This document shows positions 57,601-64,000 of a stretch of 64,000 bases of DNA, one piece after another. Location of the stretch: the NCBI RefSeq assembly GCF_900101105.1, contig NZ_FNGA01000005.1:248001-312000 (forward strand), in the 5' to 3' direction. How positions within the stretch are numbered: the first letter of the stretch is position 1; each line of letters starts with the position of its first letter. The position numbers and the translations under genes were made by a program. This DNA comes from Maridesulfovibrio ferrireducens (GTDB lineage: Bacteria > Desulfobacterota > Desulfovibrionia > Desulfovibrionales > Desulfovibrionaceae). Below the pieces are notes generated by a model, which did not search any database, was not told the origin of the DNA, and worked only from the letters and a program-made list of their open reading frames with translations.

Positions 57601-59543
57601 TCCCTATGCCCGGTAATAACACGAGTGATAAAAAACAGATTGTTAAGCCTCAAACCGAGGTGGAAAAGAAAGTTTTGGATGGATTTTGCAGTATTCTCAA
57701 AAAAAATAATATCAGTATGACCGATAATTTTTTTGATATGGGCGGCAACTCCCTGAAGGCTGTGACCCTTATCTATGAGTTGAAAAAACATGTGGAAATC
57801 GGGGTGAATGATATTTTCAAATATCAGACGCCGGAAAGACTGGCCCGCAATGTCAGACCTCTTGAAAACAATCTAATGAAAAAATTGCTTGAGGTTAAAG
57901 AAAGATTCGGGACCGGACCGGATTCAGAGATCGAAAACTCTTTTGCACAGATGGAATCATCCTATAAAGACCAGTATACTCCATATGAAACGCTGGATCT
58001 TTCTGATCAACAGCAATATGAATCCGTGCTTTTAACAGGCGTTACCGGATTTTTAGGAATTTTCCTTTTAAACGGATTACTGACAACGGGTACCTCTCGT
58101 ATCCATCTGATCATCCGATCCAAAGACAGTGATGCGGCCCGTGCAAGGCTTGACTCCAAATGGGAGTATTACTTCAAGTGCGCTATGCCCAAAATATACA
58201 AAGAGAGAATTCAAATCCATGCCGGAGATCTTTCCAGTGAAAAAATAGGTTTAAACAAAGCCGACTGGGAAAAACTTGCACAGGAAGTCGATTGTATTAT
58301 CAATGCTGCGGCCCTTGTAAAACATTACGGGCATTATGAAGAATTTGTAACGGCAAATGTGGTGTCTGCCAGCAACCTGATCGAATTTGCTCTTCATGGC
58401 AGAGATAAAGTCCTACACCAAATTTCAACCACTTCGGTGGGGCTGGGAAATATAGATGATAAAAAGACTTTCCTGTTCACCGAATTTGATACCGACGCCG
58501 GGCAGAAAACAGATAATTTTTACCTGACCACAAAACTTGAGGCGGAAAAACAGATTATTTCGGCAAGGCAGCAAGGGCTGACAGCCAATATCTACAGAGT
58601 TTCCAACATTGTTTTTGATTCCATTAACGGACGCTTTCAGGAAAATATCGAAGACAACGGATTTTTCAGGCAGGTGAAATCCTATGTTGCCATAGGCGCC
58701 GTGCCCGAAGGTATGGACAGGAGTGATTTTTCCTTTGTTGATCAGGTTGCCGGAGCAATTCTCACCCTGTTTGACAGGCCTGCACTGTTCAATGAAATTT
58801 TCCATATACAACATGAAACAAAACAAAGTGTTGCCGAGCTGCTGGAAGACCCTGCTCTGAACCTGCCCACACAACGAATGCGTATTCCGCAGTTTATTGA
58901 TTTCCTAATGGAAAAATTAAATTTTGACGAATATCGCGAAGATATTGAATCTCTCCTGCTTCATTTAGGCTGGCTGGAGAAAAAGACCGCGCAGACAACC
59001 ACTATGATCAGCTCTGATAAAACCATTCTGGTGCTCAAGAAATTGGGCTTTGAATGGCCATCTCTAAATCCTGAAACAGCCCGCAAATTTGTTTTGGAAG
59101 CTTTAAAAAAACGCATGGAATTTTTGAAGAGTATCAGAGCCTTTACCGGCTTGCCTGCTCAAGCCATAGAAGGGCTGGCGCTTAAATCAAGACATGAAGT
59201 TTTTGCTGAAAACAGCCTAATTCAAATGGAAGGAGATGCTGCAACAAACATTTTCCTTATTGTAAAAGGGTTTGTTGAGATAAGTAAGCTTTCTCATTCT
59301 GGATGGGCTGGCACTATAAAAATAGCCCATGCCGGTGATTTTGTGGCTATGCAGAATTTTGCCGAAGATAAAGGGGCTAGTATAACAATAGAAGCGATCA
59401 TGGGAGAAGCTCAGGTTGTTATTATCAATCGGGAAGCTCTACTTGCTCAAGTTGTTCAAACCCCGGAATTGGCAGTAAAAATCATGCAGGTCATGGCCGG
59501 TCAGCACAGGGATCTGGAAAAATTGCTGGTATATTCAAGTTAG
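51669..59543 (+). CDS. two-module NRPS, C-A-T-C-A-T-reductase, with C-terminal cyclic-nucleotide-binding-like domain
   Basis: 2624 residues. C1 with HHIVSDG at 144-150; A1 with 'YTSGSTGRPKG' from 612 and K935; T1 with S991 in 'LGGHSLKAL'; C2 with HHIIMDG at 1171-1177; A2 with 'YTSGSTGKPKG' from 1638 and K1972; T2 with S2028 in 'MGGNSLKAV'; thioester-reductase domain with 'TGVTGFLG' (G2124) and catalytic Y2285/K2289. Residues about 2490-2624 form a CAP-like beta-roll ('IFLIVKGFVEISKL', 'AHAGDFVAMQNF') lacking the canonical Glu/Arg of the cAMP phosphate cassette. Specificity residues read by eye are DASDMTEVIK for A1 (unassigned) and DLTKIGEVAK for A2, close to the Asn code DLTKLGEVGK. The starter C domain suggests acylation of residue 1; release is reductive, giving an aldehyde or alcohol. 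Confidence 0.9.
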   Translation: MKNEKSEHKLYDLSHPQKRIWYSEKTYPGVGAANLVFLVKFDFKADNTILESAINAVINAHQGIRMRITELTEQETVKPCQYIEPHSDKLFDVYDFHVPGGTAKLKNWSVDQTSQPFEFLDSDLFYFALLRHDDGKSGYYMKLHHIVSDGGTVLLFLRDIKNTYFRFLEGKAADFSMTNSYIDFLNYEQKYLNSARYNEDKLYWEEEMLPLPEEINLSGSRSTDGSMAADKKILAFDNGLRDGMRKWAKENKTSVFKLVYTAVSIYTSRITGIDDFVLPTFNHNRSIKKQYEMAGMFISTIPVRIRMKGDDIFGSLVKTVGDQMNYLIKERQKYPFDELAVNLRDKSGIDPSFFMNVSVIGHQDVLFEDMGFEHIQPPYEAGGLSIHVNPQNKDLLGILELEFDYKNALYSEASIETIFKGICNIISAGIKHPEQKIKDLPIIDKAQINQVIHEFNATEEAYNLETTLVHMFDKQVESYGDSPALVLGDEKLTYNELASKADSLAFKLHEAGVGPETIVGLIAGRRVESIIAMLAILKAGGVYLPIDPKYPEDRILYILKDSGAKLLLAHCDEVPSSYTDNYFDLSDSSLFTAKAEKLPIRTDSKNAAYIIYTSGSTGRPKGVVIEHRSVVNLVNWHSRAYGITAGVKTAEYASFSFDASVSQIFSPLLNGAELHLISEDIRLNPVKINEYLEENQIIYIDLPTPMCEQFLEMCDNNSLKVMTTGGEKLKKYSLPKFRLVDEYGPTENTVISTHIHLDKKWIKSPIGKPVPNTRAYILDRYKNPQPLGVAGELYLAGAGLARGYLNRPELTLEKFVADPFFPGQKMYRTGDLAKWLPDGNIDFLGRIDFQVKIRGYRIELEEIEARIVKLPHVTNAVVDVREDNTGSPFLCAWVETSQENGVSDIQASLKADMPDYMVPAFITAIDTLPMNSSGKVDRRALPEPDLESQRQTEYEPPKTETEKKLALIWEKILGLKKISANDSFLSLGGHSLKALTMQYRIQKVFKINLPISEIFKLQTLRRTAAFIEQLKDSKEDEIKSVPVRSFYPVTSAQKRLYLIHQMGNVDTAYNIPLVMRIQGPLDHVKLGAAIDELVLRHEILRTGFKLENGIPVLKVHQEVTPKRVFAETSPNHVQAQIKDFVKPFDLENAPLFRTALFRESANSHVFVFDVHHIIMDGLSVSILMKELWDIYGGNELPALEFSYKDFSVWQQETNVGGRLPKQQAYWLDVFKGFSQTMEFEADHVRKASMDYSGGRLLFDVPETVKNRLAKVAEKSGVTLFTTMLAAYGIFLMRHTSCTDLVVGIPSSGRTIPEVENMLGMFVGTMPLRLFPDKNTPIKNYLSSVNQTVMGALDNQDYPLEDLVEQLGVKREPGRTPLLDVLFTLREMPSTMKAGELSISPVDYDPGVSKFDQTFEAIIHEEGIQLKIEYKKALFDEETVLGWGDQYIQLLEQICEHPDKTVGEYDIILPRERKFLLEKFNDTSVPCPNQTVTDCFCQQAKRTPDAVAIKQEDRTISFSELDSLTNRLANRLRAEGVSSGQVVGVVGSASIEFIVGILGILKAGGAYVPVDIGYPAERINFMMKEADVRLVLTTSGNDQAQKLAPSLTCLKLEDEQTYSDNDLMPDSGSNPSDPIYIIYTSGSTGKPKGVMVTHKGVLNYLLWVKSCLLQDQVFDVPLYSSLSFDLVVTSVFLPLLTGSRMVIYPGEDKSGLVEKIIRENEVDVLKMTPSHLALLEMVDCQSTRVKKLIVGGENLSTDLCRRVLAKFPQGLSIVNEYGPTEASVACSWHAFNPATDRGGAVPIGIPADNARLYILDEDLRLVPRGAVGELYIAGDGLADCYVNRQDLTDLAFLPDPFISGERMYKTGDLVRMSVQGRIVYLGRKDHQVKIRGYRIETSEIENVLGRYPSVKDTYVLAVAGDNLEDSFLCGYYTGPQEIAPAELKDFLLQELPGYMVPSHLIYLDNIPVTANGKVDRRALPMPGNNTSDKKQIVKPQTEVEKKVLDGFCSILKKNNISMTDNFFDMGGNSLKAVTLIYELKKHVEIGVNDIFKYQTPERLARNVRPLENNLMKKLLEVKERFGTGPDSEIENSFAQMESSYKDQYTPYETLDLSDQQQYESVLLTGVTGFLGIFLLNGLLTTGTSRIHLIIRSKDSDAARARLDSKWEYYFKCAMPKIYKERIQIHAGDLSSEKIGLNKADWEKLAQEVDCIINAAALVKHYGHYEEFVTANVVSASNLIEFALHGRDKVLHQISTTSVGLGNIDDKKTFLFTEFDTDAGQKTDNFYLTTKLEAEKQIISARQQGLTANIYRVSNIVFDSINGRFQENIEDNGFFRQVKSYVAIGAVPEGMDRSDFSFVDQVAGAILTLFDRPALFNEIFHIQHETKQSVAELLEDPALNLPTQRMRIPQFIDFLMEKLNFDEYREDIESLLLHLGWLEKKTAQTTTMISSDKTILVLKKLGFEWPSLNPETARKFVLEALKKRMEFLKSIRAFTGLPAQAIEGLALKSRHEVFAENSLIQMEGDAATNIFLIVKGFVEISKLSHSGWAGTIKIAHAGDFVAMQNFAEDKGASITIEAIMGEAQVVIINREALLAQVVQTPELAVKIMQVMAGQHRDLEKLLVYSS

Positions 59544-59579
59544 TTCGTTTTAGCAGGAAGGAAAAACATTACCTCGTGA

Positions 59580-59604
59580 GGACTGGCCTCCATGGTCAGT
59601 CCCA
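59580..59604. other. short hairpin between NRPS and convergent PPTase gene
   Basis: GGACTGgCC and GGtCAGTCC pair with one mismatch around TCCAT. It lies between the convergent gene ends and may end transcription from either side, but no T-run is attached. Confidence 0.35.
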
Positions 59605-59619
59605 TGAGACAAATGGGTT

Positions 59620-60309
59620 TCAATCTTTTAGAATAGTTGCTCCGGATAATATAAATCCGTTCTTCACTTCATAGCGGCCATGTATTTTGGAGCAAACCAG
59701 AGAAACTTCAGGTGACTTATGAGTGACGATAACATTAAAAGACAACTCATTAAAATCTAGAGTAATTTCAGCTTGAGCATAATCGATAAATTCCTGAGTA
59801 ATCGGAAACTGACATTTAAACGCAGCCTCCTTTGTACTAAAAAATATCTTCGCTAATTTGCTGCGTTCACTGAGAGGATAGCTGGAAAGCCAGATAAGCT
59901 CTTGCGGAGAACATATAAGCTCAGACAGTTTCCAATCAAGTGGAGAATCAAGCTCTACATCAAGGCCGACACCTTCAATATCATCCTTTTTTGCCACCGC
60001 AGCCGCGCAATATCCTTGAGTGTGCGAGATTGAACCTGTCACGTTGTCCGGCCACCGTGGTGAACGATCTTTATTTTGTAAAATTGCACTATCAGCCATG
60101 CCTAATTGTTTCAAAGCCTGATGCGCACAAACCCGCCCCCCGCAAAACTCCGCCTGCCTTTCAGGCACCGAGTCTGCTACTATTTCCCATTCATCTTCAT
60201 GCAAACTGCTTCTAGATATATGAGGCAAGGATTCTGCTGTAACCACAGAATCGGGAAATAGGATATCAAGAAAAGAATCCTTACAATGCTTTATAGACGA
60301 GGGCGGCAT
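59620..60309 (-). CDS. 4'-phosphopantetheinyl transferase (EntD/Sfp type)
   Basis: 229 residues. EntD-like layout: 'PERQAEFCGGRVCAHQALKQ' N-terminal motif, 'PRWPDNVTGSISHTQGYCAA', the Mg-binding 'GVGLDVELDSP' and 'IFFSTKEAAFKCQFP' with the catalytic Lys region. It converts apo carrier domains to holo form and is expected to activate S991 and S2028 of the adjacent NRPS. Convergent with the NRPS gene, separated by 76 bp. Its own upstream region (60310-60612) shows no further gene. Confidence 0.92.
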   Translation of the reverse strand: MPPSSIKHCKDSFLDILFPDSVVTAESLPHISRSSLHEDEWEIVADSVPERQAEFCGGRVCAHQALKQLGMADSAILQNKDRSPRWPDNVTGSISHTQGYCAAAVAKKDDIEGVGLDVELDSPLDWKLSELICSPQELIWLSSYPLSERSKLAKIFFSTKEAAFKCQFPITQEFIDYAQAEITLDFNELSFNVIVTHKSPEVSLVCSKIHGRYEVKNGFILSGATILKD

Positions 60310-60612
60310 AATAGCTACATCCTAAATTTTAATTTCCAGTACTTTCATAAAGACATGTCTCTACCAATGCTGTGGGCAATTCCGAGGGTTCTAAATCAGA
60401 AACTCTGCACATAACGAGCTTCACAAGGTATTCATAAAAATTTAAAGCTTCGCCACGCCACCAACATTCAACATTTTTTTAACGAATGGCTTTCGTGTGA
60501 ACTATTTTTCTTTTTCATGCGTCCATTTAATCGAATATAAACTCATTCTGTCAAGAAAAGGACGAGATTCTACCTCCCCCCTCCCCCAAAAAAAGCGGGA
60601 TAGAAACGGGGC

Positions 60613-60726
60613 AAAACACCACGCACAAAAAAAGAGCTCACAGTCGTAAAACTGTAAGCTCTTGATTTATCTGGTACCGGGAGAGAGAATTGAACTCTCA
60701 TGGTATCACTACCGGCGGATTTTGAG
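60613..60726 (-). repeat. att-like direct repeat, copy 2: tRNA-Leu(CAA) 3' fragment plus its terminator
   Basis: Copy of 48721-48825 in the same orientation. The tRNA part on the minus strand runs from the anticodon loop CTCAAAA through variable arm and T-arm to CCA (60726-60672); the 5' anticodon-stem strand does not match, so the tRNA is not intact. The terminator stem differs from copy 1 at several positions, two of them compensatory (G-C to A-T and T-A to C-G), which supports a real RNA hairpin. It lies 230 bp before an intact integrase gene. Confidence 0.85.
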
Positions 60727-60959
60727 TACCGTTCTGGACTCTTTACCCGAGTTTAACTGCCTCATAAGTTCTTTAATTAAAAGAAGAACACTCTTTAACC
60801 TACCTTGTTTGATTTCCCCATAATTTACTGTATCTTGGCCTTCTTTATGGGGAATAGCATGGGGAATATGAGCCATGACCCCACGGAATTAAACGGATTA
60901 ATGAGAGAAAATTGATCACAAATTCCTCTTCCCCACAAACAGGCAAAAAGGACAAGGTT

Positions 60960-62102
60960 ATGGCAGTTAAAAAAAGGAATAAAACCGCATACAAAGGCGT
61001 ATTTTACATCACCAGCACCCACCCCACAACCGGCGTAAATGAAAAGATCTTCTACATCCGTTACTATAAAAATGGAAAATCAATCGAGGAGAAAGCCGGT
61101 CGCCAGCATCAGGACCGTATGACACCAGCCAAAGCCAACCGATTGCGGGTGCTCCGCATCGAAGGCAGGGTTGACTCCAATGAAGAGCGTAGAGAGAAGA
61201 TCCGTGCAGAACGGGAGAAAATGAACACCAGCCGGTTATGGGAAACATTCTATGATGCTAAGCAAGAAAACAAGAGTATAAAAGACGACCGTAATCGCTG
61301 GCGGGCATACCTGCTCAAAGATTTTGGTAGAAAAATTCCGGAAGAAATTTCAACAACGGACATAGACAAACTGCGCCGCAAACTACAGGACCGCGGCCTT
61401 GCTCCCGGCACAGTTAAGCAAGGACTTGTCCTGCTCAAACGCATACTTAATTTCGGAGCCAAGCGCGGCCTATGTCAGCCTGTCAATCAGGCCAAACTTC
61501 ATTTCGAAATGCCTAAAGTAAATAACATCAAAACTGAAGACCTCACGCCCAGACAGCTTTCATCACTCATGGAAGCCATTGAAACCTCATCGAATAAACC
61601 TGCTGCGAACATGATGCTTATGGCCCTCTATACAGGCATGAGAAAGGGCGAAATCTTTAAGCTAAGATGGAATGACATTAATTTTAATCGTGGCTTCATC
61701 ACACTCAAAGACCCAAAAGGTGGAACTGATCAGCGTATACCTTTGAATAATTTAACCAGATCAATTTTGGAAGACCTGCCCCAAAAAGACAGCGAATACA
61801 TTTTCCCCGGTAGAGATAACGGCCCAACAAAAGAAATGCGTATTCCCTTTCGGCGTATATGTGACAATGCGGGACTGGCCAAAGATTTTCGCCCTATGCA
61901 CGGACTGCGACACGTCTTTGCCTCTACCCTCGCCAGTTCGGGACAAGTAGACATGTACACTCTGCAAAAGCTGCTCACCCATAAAACACCGTCTATGGTT
62001 CAGAGATATGCACACCTGCGTGATGATGCCATGATGAAGGCAAGTGAAGTTGTGGGGGATATGTATCAGAAGATGCAGAAATGTGGCGGTCAAAAGAGGT
62101 AG
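60960..62102 (+). CDS. tyrosine-type site-specific integrase
   Basis: About 380 residues from the ATG at 60960 with AGGACAAGG upstream (a TTG at 60912 is open further up). N-terminal Arm/DUF-like beta region, SAM-like core-binding domain (about 90-185) and a complete catalytic domain: 'YTGMRKGEIFKLRW' (Arg), 'HGLRHVFAS' (His-x-x-Arg), 'LLTHKTPSMVQRYAHL' (His and nucleophile Tyr). All catalytic residues are present. Location next to a tRNA-Leu 3' fragment fits integration at that tRNA. Its 3' end is duplicated at 41867-42009. Confidence 0.92.
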   Translation: MAVKKRNKTAYKGVFYITSTHPTTGVNEKIFYIRYYKNGKSIEEKAGRQHQDRMTPAKANRLRVLRIEGRVDSNEERREKIRAEREKMNTSRLWETFYDAKQENKSIKDDRNRWRAYLLKDFGRKIPEEISTTDIDKLRRKLQDRGLAPGTVKQGLVLLKRILNFGAKRGLCQPVNQAKLHFEMPKVNNIKTEDLTPRQLSSLMEAIETSSNKPAANMMLMALYTGMRKGEIFKLRWNDINFNRGFITLKDPKGGTDQRIPLNNLTRSILEDLPQKDSEYIFPGRDNGPTKEMRIPFRRICDNAGLAKDFRPMHGLRHVFASTLASSGQVDMYTLQKLLTHKTPSMVQRYAHLRDDAMMKASEVVGDMYQKMQKCGGQKR

Positions 62103-62169
62103 ACACAGATACAAATTTTATGACTGCGGTTAACTTGAGAAAGCGGTAGTAAAAAAGACAAACAAAAAA

Positions 62170-62197
62170 ACCGGCGCTTCACTCTGTGAAACGCCGG
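62170..62197 (-). terminator. Rho-independent terminator of the exported-protein gene
   Basis: CCGGCGTTTCAC / GTGAAGCGCCGG stem with a 3-nt loop followed by TTTTTTTG on the minus strand, just after the stop at 62210. Confidence 0.9.
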
Positions 62198-62209
62198 ATA
62201 AATAATCAA

Positions 62210-63880
62210 TTACCAGCTGGCATCATCTTGACCAGCACCAGAGTAAACTCCGCTACTAGCTCCCGCTCCACTAGAAACGCCTGGATTAGAGTTTACAGCG
62301 GGCTGAGCCTGATTGGCCTGTGAAGAGACATTACTGCTGGCCTGAGCCTTGGCCTGATTATATGAGGTTTTATCAGCTTTAGCGTTCTGTACAGCTGAAT
62401 CATGACCAGCTTTGGTTCCCTTATGAACCTGCTGAGATTTAACGTCCATTATTCTGGTCAGATAATTGGATTCTTCCATCATTAAGGCCTGTCTAGCAGA
62501 CTGACCGCTTACCCCATAAATAGAGACATAAATAGTCTGCCCGGAAATGGGATGCTTGACCTTTCGCGAATATAATTTCTGCATTCCGGTAATGGTTCTA
62601 TTTTTCATAGACTGAGACAACTCGCTGGCAAAACTTTCGGCAGCCACAGAAGTATCTTTGCCCGTGCCTCCATTGTATGTTTCCATCATCTGCTCAGCCT
62701 TTTCGTATGAAGAAACATCTGCAAAGATGGCTGTTGCCACTTCCTTCTGAGCATTAAGAGAAGATATTCCACGAGCTCTTTTTTCACTGCTGGCACTTGA
62801 TCCAACAGCCGCGGCACCAATTCCTATGAAATAAATGTTGCCTCCATTATCGCGAAACCTACGCCCTCCAGTGGAACAAGACCAATCATTATTGTTTACA
62901 TAATCAGTAATACTAATCTTCCCCGGAGGAACAGTCATATTTTCCCCGGCAAGGTAGCCCCTGACAATCTCTTCCATCTTTTTACTCCACATCATAACAA
63001 TGGCAGTATGAAATTTTTCATCGTCAGCGCTCCAAGCTTCAAACTGGCCCAGAACTAATCCGCCCATAAGGGGCATTGCAGCCATAGTTTCTACACTGGA
63101 TTTCAATGTCTCTTTTTTGGAACCTGTCAAAGCGTTTAACTGGGCTTCAGTCTTATCGTACTCCCCGCGAGCGTCCTGATACCGAGATTTAGCTTGTTCG
63201 AACTTAGCCCTTTTCTTTTCCTCAATCTGCTCGCTGGAATAAGTCTCATCCAACTTTTTGATGGCAGCATCCATAAGCCTGTTCAGACGATCTCCGAAAG
63301 TAGCTCCCTCTAGGGCTGCAGCATCTGCGGCGTTCACGTCTTTAAGCAGAGCCACAAGTCTTTTCCGCTGGGCTTCAATTTTCATCTGCAGTTTATCAAT
63401 TTTTTCCTTAAACTGGGCACTAAGGTCAGTCCCGGGGGTACTTGCCTGATCCATCACACTCATATCAGTTCTGATAAACTTAATAATTTGTGATTTGGCA
63501 TCCAGAGTAGCTTCCATGCTTTTGAGCGATCTTTTAATCATAAAACTGTCATCATAAGAAGGATCTTCACTGTCTAAAACCGAAGTTCCCACAGCAATGA
63601 ATGTTTCCTTTTTATCGTTCCAACCTTGCATGTAACCAGCCCGCGACAAAAACTGAGCCACCATATCATCAACACTCATAGCTGGCACAGAAGACGGCTG
63701 AGAAGTCGCCATAGCCTTTTGGGCTGCATTTAAACTGACATCCTTAGACGCATCTTGAACAACCTGTTCTTCCTGAGCTTTTTCATCTGAGTATTCTACT
63801 GCAAAGGCAATTGAACTTGCCATCAGCATTACCATGGATACAGCTAATATTCCCGCCAGTTTCGTGGTTCCACTTCTCAT
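62210..63880 (-). CDS. exported coiled-coil protein of unknown function
   Basis: 556 residues with a signal peptide ('ILAVSMVMLMASSIAFA'). Residues about 130-260 are strongly helical with heptad-like Lys/Glu/Gln patterns. The middle (about 330-460) looks like an LPP20/FlgO-type fold: 'GIGAAAVGSSASSEKRARGI' and 'AQKEVATAIFADVSSYEKAE' are typical of periplasmic or outer-membrane lipoprotein-like domains. The last 70 residues are low-complexity Gln/Ser/Ala/Gly ('AQASSNVSSQANQAQP'). I do not recognise a named family with confidence. It lies just inside the second island by position, but could equally be older chromosome. Confidence 0.6.
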   Translation of the reverse strand: MRSGTTKLAGILAVSMVMLMASSIAFAVEYSDEKAQEEQVVQDASKDVSLNAAQKAMATSQPSSVPAMSVDDMVAQFLSRAGYMQGWNDKKETFIAVGTSVLDSEDPSYDDSFMIKRSLKSMEATLDAKSQIIKFIRTDMSVMDQASTPGTDLSAQFKEKIDKLQMKIEAQRKRLVALLKDVNAADAAALEGATFGDRLNRLMDAAIKKLDETYSSEQIEEKKRAKFEQAKSRYQDARGEYDKTEAQLNALTGSKKETLKSSVETMAAMPLMGGLVLGQFEAWSADDEKFHTAIVMMWSKKMEEIVRGYLAGENMTVPPGKISITDYVNNNDWSCSTGGRRFRDNGGNIYFIGIGAAAVGSSASSEKRARGISSLNAQKEVATAIFADVSSYEKAEQMMETYNGGTGKDTSVAAESFASELSQSMKNRTITGMQKLYSRKVKHPISGQTIYVSIYGVSGQSARQALMMEESNYLTRIMDVKSQQVHKGTKAGHDSAVQNAKADKTSYNQAKAQASSNVSSQANQAQPAVNSNPGVSSGAGASSGVYSGAGQDDASW

Positions 63881-64000
63881 TATTGCTTTCCTCTTATTTG
63901 CTGTGTGATTCTTTTAAGAATTTTATTTTCCCCAACCCGGCCACTGTAAAACATGAAATCTGCAATAACACTTGCTGACTCCGTTCTACCCATCTGACTA

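Noticed and set aside
60672..60726. A complete tRNA-Leu gene
   Set aside because: Only the part from the anticodon loop to CCA is present; the 5' anticodon-stem strand, D-arm and 5' acceptor strand are missing.

Overview
The window reads as part of a chromosome of a Gram-negative anaerobe, most likely a Desulfovibrio-type sulfate reducer (Desulfovibrionaceae). Pointers are a glycyl-radical enzyme with its activase, a small 2[4Fe-4S] ferredoxin, an RND copper-efflux set with outer-membrane channel, and PAS/PocR/NtrC-type signalling. The genus is inferred from gene content and general resemblance; no rRNA or other marker gene is present.

Layout. 1-4447 (+): a sensory operon with an ABC-type binding protein cut by the window edge, a HAMP histidine kinase, a single-domain response regulator and a receiver-GAF-GGDEF protein. 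4458-15032 (-): a ten-gene sugar operon (galT, galK, lacI-type regulator, galM, ABC ATPase, binding protein, two permeases, PfkB kinase, D-lyxose-isomerase family protein), with a promoter and LacI-type operator readable upstream of galT. 15301-15642 (+): a small ferredoxin. 15744-23223 (-): a CusABC-like heavy-metal RND efflux operon. 23694-26303 (+): a membrane SpoIIE-type phosphatase and a methionine-rich exported protein. 26481-31357 (-): a glycerol/diol-dehydratase-like glycyl-radical enzyme, its activase, a GlcG/PduO-C protein and a polytopic membrane protein. 31920-35220 (+): a divergent PocR-PAS histidine kinase and NtrC-type sigma54 activator that probably control that operon.

35454-41842 (+) is a compact RiPP (thiazole/oxazole-type) cluster. 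It has three tandem precursors with nitrile-hydratase-like leader peptides (NHLP) and hypervariable Cys-rich tails, a fourth mini-gene that kept only the core region, a fused E1-like/YcaO cyclodehydratase, a SagB-type FMN dehydrogenase, and an unusual protein joining a degenerate anti-sigma-type ATPase fold, a PqqD-like region and an M50 metalloprotease. No exporter is encoded beside it.

From 41.86 kb on, the DNA is island-like. A 143-bp 3' piece of a tyrosine integrase (about 97% identical to the intact integrase at 60.96 kb) abuts the RiPP cluster. An amino-acid ABC operon, a Fic/RecG-like C-terminal remnant and a membrane-anchored NACHT NTPase (candidate defence gene) follow. Two 105-bp direct repeats (48721 and 60613), each a 3' tRNA-Leu fragment plus its terminator, bracket a 12-kb island. 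This island carries a wrecked integrase/HigB/HigA locus, an MFS exporter, a 2624-residue two-module NRPS with reductive release and a C-terminal cyclic-nucleotide-binding-like domain, and an Sfp/EntD-type phosphopantetheinyl transferase. A second island with an intact integrase begins at the second repeat and runs toward or past the window end. The pattern is tandem accretion of islands in a tRNA-Leu gene.
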